A stretch of DNA of 28,580 nt. Source: an uncultured Rhodanobacteraceae bacterium (GTDB taxonomy: Bacteria; Pseudomonadota; Gammaproteobacteria; Xanthomonadales; SZUA-5). Under the pieces are notes generated by a model that saw only the letters and a list, made by a program, of their open reading frames with translations, ran no database searches and was not told the origin of the DNA. The stretch covers positions 1 through 28,580 of the forward strand of contig CALEZI010000167.1 of the NCBI GenBank assembly GCA_937928755.1. The letters are read 5' to 3'. Made by a program: the position numbers and the translations under genes. Every line of letters begins with the position of its first letter. Positions within the stretch are counted from its first letter, which is position 1. Shown here one piece after another: positions 1 to 7,697 of this stretch.

Positions 1-334
1 CGCCGATGGCTTCCATCTCGGTTTCCGAGCCGAAGGCGCGCAGGCCTTGCACTTCCTCCGGCAGCACAACGTCGTCGTGCGGAATGTGCGGAATCACGAA
101 AGAGCGCAGCTTGCGCTGGCCGCGCTCGCCCACCGTGCCGGGCGAACCCGGCGCGCGAGTCGGCAAGAGGTTCAGGCGACCGGCGAACTCCTCGACGATG
201 ATCTGCCGGGTGCGCGTCGGCTTGGCGGGAAACAGATTCAATTGCTCCAGCCGCCCGTAGCGGTTGGGCAAGAGGTTGATGGCGGTGGTGAGGCTGGCCA
301 TCGAGAAGCCGGGGTTTTCAAAAGGGTTCTGCAT
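1..334 (-). CDS. Major capsid protein, lambda gpE family (3' end outside window)
   Basis: Builds the icosahedral head shell. The visible 111 residues begin MQNPFENPGFSM and continue with the N-terminal pattern of the lambda gpE family (LTTAINLLPNRYGRL, then a segment with TRTRQIIVEE and the LLPTRAPGSPG stretch). The ATG at 334 is preceded by a strong ribosome binding site, GGAGAACCCAA, as expected for the most abundant virion protein. It follows the decoration gene in the same order as lambda D-E. The gene runs off the left edge, so roughly two thirds of a typical gpE-family protein is missing. A terminator-like hairpin lies just upstream, between this gene and the decoration gene. Family assignment is from remembered sequence pattern and gene order. 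Confidence 0.88.
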   Translation of the reverse strand, partial: MQNPFENPGFSMASLTTAINLLPNRYGRLEQLNLFPAKPTRTRQIIVEEFAGRLNLLPTRAPGSPGTVGERGQRKLRSFVIPHIPHDDVVLPEEVQGLRAFGSETEMEAIG

Positions 335-347
335 TTGGGTTCTCCAG

Positions 348-374
348 AAAAAGCGAAACCCGCCAGCGGCGGGT
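348..374 (-). terminator. Rho-independent terminator-like hairpin upstream of capsid gene
   Basis: On the minus strand a perfect 7-bp stem (ACCCGCC / GGCGGGT, 3-base loop) at 358-374 is followed by TTTCGCTTTTT. It lies after the decoration gene and ends about 14 bases before the capsid start codon, so it may act as a partial terminator or an mRNA-stabilising hairpin instead of a full stop. The sequence that follows the stem resembles the one at 11816-11873. Confidence 0.6.
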
Positions 375-404
375 CATCGGGGGAGTGAAACGAGGGGAAT
401 GCGA

Positions 405-782
405 TCAGGCGCTGTCGCGAACCAGCACGCCGAGGAAGGTCAGATGCGCTTCGGCAGAGGACTTCTGCGCGGGCGTGATGCCGATCGGCCAGATCAGCGC
501 GCCGCGCGCGACAATGGCGTGACGGGCGATCAGGATCGCGTCGTCGCGGTCGATCAACGTTGCATCCACGTCGTTACCAAGCACACCGATGGCGATTTCG
601 CTGCCGTCTGTGGCTGATGGATCGAAGGCCTTGAGCTTGGCGGTGGTGGTGTCCCGACCGACCACGGTGCCGATGCCGAGGTTCTGGGCGGCGGCAACGG
701 TGTCGATTTCACGCGAATAGAGGTTCGGCGCTTCGTACTTCAGGACGTCACCGAGGTTCTTGGGTTGGGCAATGGCGGTCAT
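405..782 (-). CDS. Head decoration protein, lambda gpD-like
   Basis: Small protein expected to bind as trimers on the expanded capsid and stabilise it. The 125 residues are close to lambda gpD (110). The C-terminal half has the gpD-family pattern: a run rich in Ala, Ile and Val with GVLGNDVDAT, then a segment describing an 'ARHAIVARGALIWP' strand region and a final LTFLGVLVRDSA. The ATG at 782 lies 3 bases after the stop of the protease gene, so the two are translationally linked. Order protease, decoration, capsid is that of lambda C-D-E. Confidence rests on gene order plus family pattern. Confidence 0.85.
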   Translation of the reverse strand: MTAIAQPKNLGDVLKYEAPNLYSREIDTVAAAQNLGIGTVVGRDTTTAKLKAFDPSATDGSEIAIGVLGNDVDATLIDRDDAILIARHAIVARGALIWPIGITPAQKSSAEAHLTFLGVLVRDSA

Positions 783-785
783 GGC

Positions 786-1160
786 TTACTCCTTGTGGGC
801 GAGTTTCTTGGCAGCGGCCACCACCGGGCTGTGCTCGGGACGCAACGACGTCCCAGCATCGGCGGTGATGCGCGAAGTGATGTCGAGTTGTTCTGCGCGT
901 GCATCGAGCAGGCTGCGGCGCACCTGCGCTTCGGACAATCCAGCGGTGAGAAACTCCGCCGTGCGCTGTGGCTGGCCTGCGAGCAGGCAGAGTTCGGCGA
1001 TGGCTTGTGCCTGGCTGAGGCCACTGGCACGCGCTGCGGTCAACGCGGCGCTGGCGGAAGCTGTCGGTAGCGGATCGGCTTCGGGTTGCTGTGGCGCGTC
1101 TTGCGGGGTGGAATCGTTGGGGTTGAGCGTTTCGTCGTGTTGCGGGTCGTGGTCGGTCAT
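786..1160 (-). CDS. Nested in-frame scaffold protein (lambda Nu3-like)
   Basis: The 3' part of the protease gene probably also makes a separate 124-residue scaffold protein. An in-frame ATG at 1160 is preceded by a very good ribosome binding site, GGAGAACCCC, with 6-base spacing. Nearly the same leader (GGAGAACCCAA) precedes the capsid gene, so both may be translated at high rate. The product starts MTDHDPQHDETLNPND, is rich in Asp, Gln, Pro and Ala, and its second half (about residues 35-115) looks alpha-helical, as expected for a capsid scaffold. In lambda, Nu3 is the in-frame C-terminal part of gpC expressed in the same way. That it is used here is inference from site quality and the lambda precedent. 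Confidence 0.72.
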   Translation of the reverse strand: MTDHDPQHDETLNPNDSTPQDAPQQPEADPLPTASASAALTAARASGLSQAQAIAELCLLAGQPQRTAEFLTAGLSEAQVRRSLLDARAEQLDITSRITADAGTSLRPEHSPVVAAAKKLAHKE

Positions 1161-2093
1161 GGGGTTCTCCAGGGTGAAAAAGGTACTTCGGGATGTGACG
1201 GTTGAGGTGGGATTCGAAGGCGAGGCGCGTGCCAACCCCGACTGCGCCAAGCGGCGCTGCGACGCCAGCGTGTCGGCAAATTCGACGAGCACCTGATCGA
1301 GCGGCAGCACCGCATCGGCGAGACCTGCCGCCACCGCTTGATCGCCGTAGAACACACCCGCTTCGGTGGTGCGCACGGCGGCGGCATCGAGGCCGCGCAT
1401 CGCGGCAACCTGATTCACGAAGATGGCGTAGAGCCGATCCACTTCGGTCTGCAGCACCGTGCTGGCCTGCGGGCTCAAGGGTTCGTGCGGCGAGAAATCG
1501 TTCTTGTGGCCACCAGCGTAGATGGATGTGTAGGAAATGCCGTCTTTGGCGTCCTTCACCGACTGATCGACGTGCAGCGCGATCACGCCAATCGAGCCGA
1601 CGCCGCCGGTTTGCGACAGCGTCAGGCGCTGGCAGGCGGCGGCAATGGCGTAGGCCGCCGAGTACGCCGCATCGTTGGCGTGCGCCCAGATCGGCTTGAT
1701 TCGGCTTGCGGCACGGATGCGTTGCGCCAGTTCGAACACGCCACCGGCTTCGCCGCCGGGCGAATCTAGCTCGAACAGAATGCCGCCGATCTGCGGGTCG
1801 GCCAGCGCCGCATCCAGCCGGTCGTCGATCTCGTCGTAGGACATCAGGCCAGACGCGGCCTCGATGCCCATCGCCCGTTTGACCAGCGTGCCGACCACCG
1901 GGATCACGGCAATGCCTGCCTGCGCCGATGTGGTGGGTTGGCGTGGCGCGGGCATGGCCATGTCCAGATCGGGCAGGCTCGGGTGGTGCAGGCCGATGCG
2001 TGAGCCCAGCACCGAGAGGATCACGTCGAGTTTGGGGCGCGCGATGAGCAGCGGCGTGCCGTAGAGGCGCGACGCCAGATGGATGAGGGTCAT
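786..2093 (-). CDS. S49-family head maturation protease (lambda gpC-like)
   Basis: Procapsid protease that cleaves scaffold and itself during head assembly. At 435 residues it nearly matches lambda gpC (439). The ClpP/SppA-fold domain spans about residues 60-300: LDSPGG near 110, candidate nucleophile Ser145 in AYSAAY, GVGSIGV at 165-171 and candidate general base Lys197 in GGHKND. The Ser-Lys spacing of 52 equals that of S166/K218 reported for lambda gpC. The last 124 residues are charged, Ala-rich and scaffold-like. The ATG at 2093 is chosen because it sits 1 base after the portal stop; a longer in-frame reading up to 2225 would run far into the portal gene. A second start inside it is listed separately. 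Confidence 0.9.
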   Translation of the reverse strand: MTLIHLASRLYGTPLLIARPKLDVILSVLGSRIGLHHPSLPDLDMAMPAPRQPTTSAQAGIAVIPVVGTLVKRAMGIEAASGLMSYDEIDDRLDAALADPQIGGILFELDSPGGEAGGVFELAQRIRAASRIKPIWAHANDAAYSAAYAIAAACQRLTLSQTGGVGSIGVIALHVDQSVKDAKDGISYTSIYAGGHKNDFSPHEPLSPQASTVLQTEVDRLYAIFVNQVAAMRGLDAAAVRTTEAGVFYGDQAVAAGLADAVLPLDQVLVEFADTLASQRRLAQSGLARASPSNPTSTVTSRSTFFTLENPMTDHDPQHDETLNPNDSTPQDAPQQPEADPLPTASASAALTAARASGLSQAQAIAELCLLAGQPQRTAEFLTAGLSEAQVRRSLLDARAEQLDITSRITADAGTSLRPEHSPVVAAAKKLAHKE

Positions 2094-2094
2094 A

Positions 2095-3609
2095 TCAATC
2101 GTCCTGTAGGTATTGCGGTGGCGTGACGGGTTGCGTGCCCACCGCTGCAATCGGTTGCTTGTCGTGGCGCGGATCAGAATCGAACACCAGTCCGAGCTCA
2201 TCGGCGCGGGCGTTGTCAGCGGCAATTTCGCGGTCGATGTCCTCGGCGTCGTAGCCGAAGGCGGAGATGGCTTCCGAGCGAGACAAGAGCCCGGCGCGAA
2301 TAGCCGTGAGCATTGCGTCGAATTCCTTTTTCGGATCGACCCACTGCCAGCCCTGCGGAATCCAGCGTGCCGACAGGTAGTCGCGTTTTTGCTGGTTGAA
2401 CTGCGGCAGCGTCAGCACACCTTCCAGGGCGGCTTGCTCCATCCACGCACGCCAGATCGGGCGGCACAGCTGATGCACGATCACGTTGTGCTGAATGGCC
2501 TCGCAACGGCGACGAAACTCCAGCAGCCCGGCGCGGATCGATGAATAGTTCACCTGAGTCAGATCGCCGGTGAGCATCTCGTAGGTAATGCCCATGGCGG
2601 CGGCCACGGCACGGAACTGCATCCGCAAAAACTCGGCGTAGCTCGCGCCGACGTCGGCGGGCTGGCTGAATTTCACATCCTCGCCCGGCTCCAGAATCTG
2701 CATCGTGCCGGGCTCCAGCCCCGCCATTGCCGCGCCATTCGCATCCGGTAGGCCTTCGCCCATCAGGTTGTCTTCGGGGGAGATGCGCGTGATGAAGCCT
2801 GCGAACATCGCGGCGGTTTTCTTGCGCACCAGTTCGGCGTCGTCGTACTGGTCGAGTTCGTTGAGCTTGACCAGCGCGCGCGCCAGCCACGGCTCGCCCC
2901 GGATCTGGCCGGGGCGCAGCGGGCGGAACAAGTGGATGATTTCGCTGGCAGGAACACGCACGGTGTCGAGGCCGCCACCCCAGCCGCCGGTGCCCGACAT
3001 CGGCACAAGTGATCCGTCGCCCGGGTGCGAGCGGTACAGGTGGTAGGCCGCGCGCCGCCCGAGCCGGTCGAACTCGATGCCCGCGCGGATCACATTGCCC
3101 GACGGCAGTTCCTGATTGAGTGTGGCGGGCAAATGCTCGGGTTCGAGTAGTTGCAATTGCAGCCCGACCGGCAAGCCGTCCTCGGGGCGGCGGTAGCGCA
3201 GGCGCACCAGACACTCGCCGCCCTCCAGCATCGCCCGGCAAGCCAGTGCCTGCAGGCCATAGAAGTCGGTCAGGCCCGCCGCATCGGCTTCCTCGCACCA
3301 GTCCCACCACAGGCTGTGGATGGCTTCACGCAGCGCGTTGTCGGCCACCATCGATTGCGGCTTGATGCCGGTGCCGATGGCATTCGACACGAAGGCCTCG
3401 ACGCCTGCCGCCGCCCAGGCGTTGCGCCGTACCAGATCGCGGCTCTTGGCACGCAGTTCGTGCTGGGTCGAAGCCAGCGCCGCCACTGCGCCGGGGTTGC
3501 CGACCTGCCACGCCAGCGAACGGCGGCCACCGCCGATGCCGTCGTAAAACGGAGTGCCTGCCAATAGACGCACGCCGACGCGGCGGCGCATCCGGTCAAA
3601 CCACTGCAT
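2095..3609 (-). CDS. Portal protein, lambda gpB family
   Basis: Forms the dodecameric ring at the capsid vertex through which DNA is packaged and to which the tail attaches. The 504 residues compare with 533 in lambda gpB. Recognisable family features are the N-terminal ARSRDLVRRN-type segment (here RAKSRDLVRRNAWA at about 50-63), the EGGECLVRLRYR strand, the LFRPLRPGQIRGEPWL helix-loop, and the AAMGITYEMLTGD segment followed by VNYSSIRAGLLEFRR. The ATG at 3609 sits 2 bases after the gpW stop codon. The C-terminal tail is rich in Asp and Pro, possibly the part removed by maturation cleavage in lambda. Downstream, the protease starts 1 base after its stop. Confidence 0.92.
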   Translation of the reverse strand: MQWFDRMRRRVGVRLLAGTPFYDGIGGGRRSLAWQVGNPGAVAALASTQHELRAKSRDLVRRNAWAAAGVEAFVSNAIGTGIKPQSMVADNALREAIHSLWWDWCEEADAAGLTDFYGLQALACRAMLEGGECLVRLRYRRPEDGLPVGLQLQLLEPEHLPATLNQELPSGNVIRAGIEFDRLGRRAAYHLYRSHPGDGSLVPMSGTGGWGGGLDTVRVPASEIIHLFRPLRPGQIRGEPWLARALVKLNELDQYDDAELVRKKTAAMFAGFITRISPEDNLMGEGLPDANGAAMAGLEPGTMQILEPGEDVKFSQPADVGASYAEFLRMQFRAVAAAMGITYEMLTGDLTQVNYSSIRAGLLEFRRRCEAIQHNVIVHQLCRPIWRAWMEQAALEGVLTLPQFNQQKRDYLSARWIPQGWQWVDPKKEFDAMLTAIRAGLLSRSEAISAFGYDAEDIDREIAADNARADELGLVFDSDPRHDKQPIAAVGTQPVTPPQYLQDD

Positions 3610-3611
3610 GT

Positions 3612-3833
3612 TCAGAATCCTTTGCCGGTGGTGACACGGATCTGGCGCGACGCACCCGGCCACAGGCCCGTGGCGGCGGCCTGCTCGAACAGGTCGCGTT
3701 TGACCGCCTCGATGGCCGCCATGAGTTCATCCACGCTGCGGTACTCGACCGTCTTGTCGCCGAAGGTGACGCGCTTCTCGCCTTTGGCGAGCGCGGCTTC
3801 GAGCGCATCGAGTTGGGCTTGTGTGTAGGCCAT
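3612..3833 (-). CDS. gpW-like head-tail joining protein
   Basis: A 73-residue protein expected to sit beneath the portal and complete the head for tail joining. It reads MAYTQAQLDALEAALAKG, then KRVTFGDKTVEYRS and a helix VDELMAAIEAVKRDLF. This helix, beta-hairpin, helix pattern and the TFGDKTVEYRS hairpin match the gpW family, and size (68 in lambda) and position just before the portal agree. The C-terminal tail ends with basic residues (RQIRVTTGKGF). Its ATG overlaps the preceding stop codon (TGATG), so translation is probably coupled. Confidence 0.82.
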   Translation of the reverse strand: MAYTQAQLDALEAALAKGEKRVTFGDKTVEYRSVDELMAAIEAVKRDLFEQAAATGLWPGASRQIRVTTGKGF

Positions 3834-4225
3834 CAGCGGTACACCGTGAGGTTGATTTCGTCGGCATCGGTCGCCGCCGTCGGGGACGCGCAGCTCACAT
3901 CGAGTACCTGCGCGGTTTGGGTGTCGCCGCTGGCGCGGACGATGCCGAGGCGTTGCAGCCCGAGAATGTTCGGCGTCTTGAGGGCGACGGCCATCCAGCT
4001 GTAATTGGCGTCGGGCATGGCGCTGGCGAAGGTCACGCGATAGCGGCCCGTACCCAGCCGGGTGACGCTGGCAACGTTGTGTGCGGCGCGGATCACCACC
4101 TGATTGCTGACGTAACCGAAACACACCCACGCCTTGGCCACGCCCGGGTGGCTGGCGTCGATCTTGGTTTTGACCTCCAACCCGATGCGGCTGGCCAAGG
4201 CGGTGATGCGGGTGGCGAGGCTCAT
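3833..4225 (-). CDS. Fibre-domain-like virion protein (130 aa)
   Basis: No named gene recognised. The protein opens with a short helical segment, MSLATRITALASRIG, then a beta-rich domain: AKAWVCFGY, VVIRAAHNVASVTRLG, GRYRVTFASAMPDANYSW. From memory, this 'AWV.F / IRA..NV.SVT..GTG.Y.V.F..AMPDANY' pattern is common in the C-terminal domain of phage tail fibre and other surface proteins. Its N-terminus resembles that of the next gene upstream (MSLTTRIESLVIRV), so both may be anchored in the same way. It is wedged between TerL and gpW, where lambda has no gene. A capsid or neck fibre is possible; this is inference. Confidence 0.6.
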   Translation of the reverse strand: MSLATRITALASRIGLEVKTKIDASHPGVAKAWVCFGYVSNQVVIRAAHNVASVTRLGTGRYRVTFASAMPDANYSWMAVALKTPNILGLQRLGIVRASGDTQTAQVLDVSCASPTAATDADEINLTVYR

Positions 4226-4716
4226 CAGACCAGCGCGCCTTCGAACACGGCCACGAAGTCGGTATCGGTGTCACCCACGTCGCTGGCGGACACCGCGCCG
4301 ATGTTGCTGCGCGCCTGCGCCTGCTCGGGGGCGGTCAGCGTCTGCGCGGCATCGAAGCGCACGCGGTTGTTGACGGCGGCCAGCAAGGCATCCAGACCGC
4401 TGGTGCCGTTTTGCAGCAGTTGCTGGATTTCCACCAGCGTGTCGTAGGCCGCGTCAGCACCACCCAGGATTTCAGCCTTGAGCGCATCGAGCAGCGCGAC
4501 GATCTTGGACGACGAATAGGTGGTGGTCGTGGTGATCTGCGTGTCATCGATGGCACCGGACGCGGCTACGGCGGCCTGCAACTCATTGATGGCGGCGACC
4601 AGATTCGACTTGTCGGTGGTGGTCAGATTGGCGAGGTTGCCGGTTTTGGCGCGCACGTCGTTGAATTCCTGCGCGACGCGGATGACCAGCGATTCGATAC
4701 GGGTGGTGAGGCTCAT
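4225..4716 (-). CDS. Fibre-like structural protein with coiled-coil character (163 aa)
   Basis: Not assignable to a named gene. It begins MSLTTRIESLVIRVAQEFN, shared in style with the next gene, and then has helical stretches (SNLVAAINELQAAVAAS, SSSKIVALLDALKAEILG, AYDTLVEIQQLLQNG). It ends with ARSNIGAVSASDVGDTD and FVAVFEGALV. The 'AYDTLVEIQ..LQ' and 'EQAQARSNIGA' segments are typical of phage tail-fibre shafts. Its ATG at 4716 has a good ribosome binding site (AAGGAGCCATC), and its stop overlaps the following start (TGATG). Expected to be a trimeric shaft protein encoded within the head operon; the virion location is unknown. Confidence 0.6.
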   Translation of the reverse strand: MSLTTRIESLVIRVAQEFNDVRAKTGNLANLTTTDKSNLVAAINELQAAVAASGAIDDTQITTTTTYSSSKIVALLDALKAEILGGADAAYDTLVEIQQLLQNGTSGLDALLAAVNNRVRFDAAQTLTAPEQAQARSNIGAVSASDVGDTDTDFVAVFEGALV

Positions 4717-4742
4717 GATGGCTCCTTGGGACAGTGGGTTAT

Positions 4743-6701
4743 TCAGCCCAGCCAGCGGCTTTTGATGACGCGCCGACCGGGGTTGCGGTTGCCAGAAACA
4801 GCGAGGCCACCGCTTGGGGTGGCCTCAACAGGTGATTCGATTGGTGATTCCAGGGTTGGCGGACTGGCCACCCCCAGTTGTCGCTCCAGTTCGCGCCAGT
4901 GGCGCTCCTCGAAGCGATCCAACCCTGCCGCCGCCGCAGCGGCGCGGGCATAGACGTAACAGTCGAGCGCTTCGTTGCGCTCGCGCATCTTTTGCCACTC
5001 ACGCACCGGGAAGCCGTTGCGGTCGCGGCGAGTGATCAACTGCTCGGCGCAGAGCTGCTGGATGAACTCGGCGTCGATCTTGGGCAGGTGGACGAAGCCT
5101 GCGGGGAACGTCGTGGTGACGCCGTCCTCGCCGACGTTGGCCGCCTTGCGCAGGTTGTTGTAGAACTCCAGCTTGGCGATGCCGACCGCGACCGTGAACA
5201 CCTTGATGCCCCGGCGCAGCCGCTTGCCGCCTTGGCTCATGTCCACCGCCGTCGGCGTGCCGATCAGCGCCGCGCCACGCGCCACGCCCTTGACCGGCAT
5301 CACCCGCGCATCACGACAAGCGCGCACGAAGGCATAGGCTTCCTGCGTCGCAAAGCCAGTGTCCAGGGCGAAACGTGCCAGCGGCATCGACGCGCCGCAG
5401 GCGTGCGTCCAGTGCTCGGCAAGCATCGCAGCCAGCGCTTTCCACACCGCGTCGCGGGCGGTGTCGCCCATCAGCACGCGGTGCTCGATGAGCCACGCTT
5501 CCTTGCCGCGACCGAAGGCCCAGATCGAGGCTTCGATGCGATCCTTCTGCACGTCCGCGCCACCGACCAGCAGCAGACCACCTTGCGGCACGTTGCCGAT
5601 GCGGTAGTCCTCGCGGCGTTCGACGAGGCGTTGCCAGTCGGGCGCTTCGCCTTCCTCGACCCACGTCTCGCCGAGTTCGGTGTTCTTGAAGGTTTTGATT
5701 GCCGCCGCTGATCCGGATTCCTTGCTGACGGCGGCTTCCCACGCGGCGGCGATGTCGCGCCAGGAGCGCCAACCCACCGGGCTGTAGAGCGAGGACAGGT
5801 GGAAGCCTGCCGTCTTGCCCGTGCCCTCGACCATCTTTCGCCATTCGCCGTGTTCGAGCATCCACGTCTTGTGATGCTCGGCAATCGCGGTGTCGCAGGA
5901 TTCGCAGACGTAGGCCGCCGTCTCCGGCGCGCCCTTGTCCCAGCGCAGCTGCTCGAAGCGCAGCCACTGCCGGTGCGAGCAATGCGGGCACGGCAGGAAG
6001 TAGCGACGCTGGTCGCTGGCCTCGTATTCGCGCTCGATGGCCGAGGCTCCGGCAATCGTCGGCGTGGAGACGATGAAGATTTTTCGCCGTGCGAAGGTGC
6101 GCGTGCGCGCTTCCGCCAGCGAGATCGCATCGCCTTCGCCCTCGACGTCCAGCGGATAGCCGTCCACTTCGTCAAGGAACAGGTAGCGCACCGGCATCGA
6201 GCGCAGGCCGACGGCGCTGTTTGCGCCGGTCATCACCAGCACGCCGCCGCGAAACTCCTTCGCCAGAATCGTGTTGCCCGAATCGCGCGAGCGCGCCGGT
6301 GCGATCAGCTCGGCCAGCACACCCGATTCCTCGATCAGAGGATCGATACGCTGCTTGCTGTTGCGCTTGGCCATCTCCACGGTCGGCCACACGGCCATCA
6401 TCGGCCCCGGCGCGTGGTGGATGACGTAGCCGATCCAGTTCGACCCCATCTCGGTCGCGCCGAGCTGCGCAGCCTTCATGAACACCACGCGCTCGACCGG
6501 CGAGGTCGGCGACAGGCAATCCATGATGGCCTTCAGGTACGGCGTGCGTCCGGTGCGCCAGCGGCCCGGCTCGGCGGACGCCTTGCTGGAGAGCACGCGG
6601 TGCCGATCCGACCATTCCGAAACCGAGAGCAGCGGATCGGGCGTCAGGCCTTCGCGCCACGCGCGAGCGATTTCGGCAGCGCCTTCGTAGTCGATGTCCA
6701 T
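4743..6701 (-). CDS. Terminase large subunit, lambda gpA family
   Basis: ATP-driven DNA packaging motor and cos/pac endonuclease. The 652 residues match the lambda gpA family (641). The ATPase domain shows a Walker-A-like loop at about 76-84 (KAAQLGATE) and Walker B LFLDEVD at about 174-180, then the coupling segment FIVSTPT. A zinc-binding pair follows at about 235-275 (CPHC and CESC). The nuclease domain starts near GADVQKDRIEAS and contains ARFALDTG, with LDCYVYARAAA near the C-terminus. The ATG at 6701 is chosen because it overlaps the TerS stop (TGATG); longer in-frame extension upstream lies inside TerS. Confidence 0.93.
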   Translation of the reverse strand: MDIDYEGAAEIARAWREGLTPDPLLSVSEWSDRHRVLSSKASAEPGRWRTGRTPYLKAIMDCLSPTSPVERVVFMKAAQLGATEMGSNWIGYVIHHAPGPMMAVWPTVEMAKRNSKQRIDPLIEESGVLAELIAPARSRDSGNTILAKEFRGGVLVMTGANSAVGLRSMPVRYLFLDEVDGYPLDVEGEGDAISLAEARTRTFARRKIFIVSTPTIAGASAIEREYEASDQRRYFLPCPHCSHRQWLRFEQLRWDKGAPETAAYVCESCDTAIAEHHKTWMLEHGEWRKMVEGTGKTAGFHLSSLYSPVGWRSWRDIAAAWEAAVSKESGSAAAIKTFKNTELGETWVEEGEAPDWQRLVERREDYRIGNVPQGGLLLVGGADVQKDRIEASIWAFGRGKEAWLIEHRVLMGDTARDAVWKALAAMLAEHWTHACGASMPLARFALDTGFATQEAYAFVRACRDARVMPVKGVARGAALIGTPTAVDMSQGGKRLRRGIKVFTVAVGIAKLEFYNNLRKAANVGEDGVTTTFPAGFVHLPKIDAEFIQQLCAEQLITRRDRNGFPVREWQKMRERNEALDCYVYARAAAAAAGLDRFEERHWRELERQLGVASPPTLESPIESPVEATPSGGLAVSGNRNPGRRVIKSRWLG

Positions 6702-7237
6702 CAGTCCACGCGCGGGCGCAGATCGCCCAGTTCCTGCAAGTGCTCGCGCACGGCGGCCTCCAGCGCGACGTGCATCGTGTGCGGATCGACCGCCAGCCGC
6801 GCCGCCATCTGCGCCGACACGCGCGCAGGCCAGTTGAGCCACGCATCGCGTTCGGCGCGCGCCAGCTTGAAGACGTGGGCGATGGCCTGATTGCGGTCGA
6901 CCAGTTCGCCCTTGAGCCGCGCCAGCCGCACCTTGTTGGTCTGCGCCTTGACCACCTCGTTGACGGTGCGGGCCTGAAGCAGCGACGCGCCACCTGCGGG
7001 CAATGCACCCTGGCCGTCGCCCGCAGGCGCGGGTTCGGGCGGAACCGCCACGCGCACGGGCTTCGTCCGCGTGCCGCTGCGCGGCGCTTCGGTATTGCGC
7101 GCCCACTCCGCATCGGCGCGTTCCGAATCAACGGTTCCGTCGGCCTCCGGGGTGATGCGACCAGTCGCGATGGCCTTGCGCACCGCCGCGTCGGAGACGC
7201 CACGGTGGCGCGCGTAGGCGCGAATCGAGAGTCCCAT
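6701..7237 (-). CDS. Terminase small subunit
   Basis: DNA-recognition partner of the large terminase. The 178-residue protein starts MGLSIRAYARHRGVSDAAV, a winged helix-turn-helix typical of lambda Nu1-type small subunits (residues 1-40), then a Pro/Ala-rich linker and a C-terminal helical region (about 85-170) that would mediate oligomerisation and TerL contact. The ATG at 7237 has GAAGG 5 bases upstream; a TTG at 7252 in the same frame (adding KKVP) is possible but lacks a good site. It is the first gene of the head operon and diverges from the plus-strand small-gene island. Confidence 0.85.
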   Translation of the reverse strand: MGLSIRAYARHRGVSDAAVRKAIATGRITPEADGTVDSERADAEWARNTEAPRSGTRTKPVRVAVPPEPAPAGDGQGALPAGGASLLQARTVNEVVKAQTNKVRLARLKGELVDRNQAIAHVFKLARAERDAWLNWPARVSAQMAARLAVDPHTMHVALEAAVREHLQELGDLRPRVD

Positions 7238-7277
7238 CGGCACCTTCTTCAATCATTTTTTGGATGGCTCCTGTGCG

Positions 7278-7318
7278 AGCAGAAAGAGCTTGGCTTCCAT
7301 CGGAAACAGCGCGTTCAT
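7278..7318 (+). promoter_or_regulatory. Repeated leader element, copy 1
   Basis: First of four copies of a 41-bp element. It starts AGCAGAAAGAGC, has TTGGCT at 7290-7295, an exactly 17-bp spacer ending CAGCGC, and GTTCAT at 7313-7318. TTGGCT matches 4 of 6 of the sigma70 -35 and GTTCAT 3 of 6 of the -10. The ATG of the downstream gene lies 65 bp from the first base of TTGGCT. Whether it acts as DNA (promoter, activator site) or RNA is not known. Confidence 0.6.
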
Positions 7319-7354
7319 CGGGTCACGCCATCAACCACGTCGAAAGGACGACCC

Positions 7355-7621
7355 ATGAACAAGCCAGCCCCTGAAACCCTTGCCGTCAAGCTCGCCGAAG
7401 CCGCGATGACGGTCTTGGTTCGCGTCTGCCGCAACGAAGTCGCTACCGCCAGCAACGCCCAACTCGAAGCGGCCTGCGCATCGATGCGCGCCCGCGCCAA
7501 GACGGTCGTCGATCAACTGCTGGACGACGCGCGGAATGCGCCCTGGATCGCGGAAACCGCGTTCCATGCCGCCGCCCTCGAGCTGGCCGAAGCGGGCATC
7601 TCGTCGCTGCGTGGGCGTTGA
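7355..7621 (+). CDS. Small phage protein, unknown (88 aa)
   Basis: Not recognised. The sequence begins MNKPAPETLAVKLAEAAMTV and is almost all alpha-helical by composition (Ala, Glu, Leu, Arg), with AQLEAACASMRARAKTVVDQL in the middle and no Cys pair or obvious catalytic motif apart from scattered Cys. The ATG at 7355 has AAAGGA 8 bases upstream. It is the first gene of the plus-strand island and carries its own copy of the repeated leader. Its stop codon is directly followed by the next leader copy, so each gene-plus-leader looks like a cassette. A small DNA- or protein-binding regulator is possible but unsupported. Confidence 0.65.
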   Translation: MNKPAPETLAVKLAEAAMTVLVRVCRNEVATASNAQLEAACASMRARAKTVVDQLLDDARNAPWIAETAFHAAALELAEAGISSLRGR

Positions 7622-7662
7622 AGCAGAAAGAGCTTGGCTTCATCCGCGAACAGCGCGTTCAT
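7622..7662 (+). promoter_or_regulatory. Repeated leader element, copy 2
   Basis: Second copy; TTGGCT at 7634-7639, 17-bp spacer, GTTCAT at 7657-7662. The first 19 bases (AGCAGAAAGAGCTTGGCTT) are identical to copy 1, and the bases after GTTCATC also resemble copy 1 (ATCAACCAC shared). The start codon of the DUF3489 gene lies 64 bp after the first base of TTGGCT. It begins immediately at the stop of the preceding gene. Confidence 0.6.
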
Positions 7663-7697
7663 CACGATCCCAATCAACCACTGCACAGGAGCAGACC

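Noticed and set aside
6702..7106. N-terminal extension of the large terminase (frame open to 7106)
   Set aside because: The added part is low-complexity Arg/Ala/Gly sequence lying inside the small terminase gene; the ATG at 6701 overlaps its stop codon.
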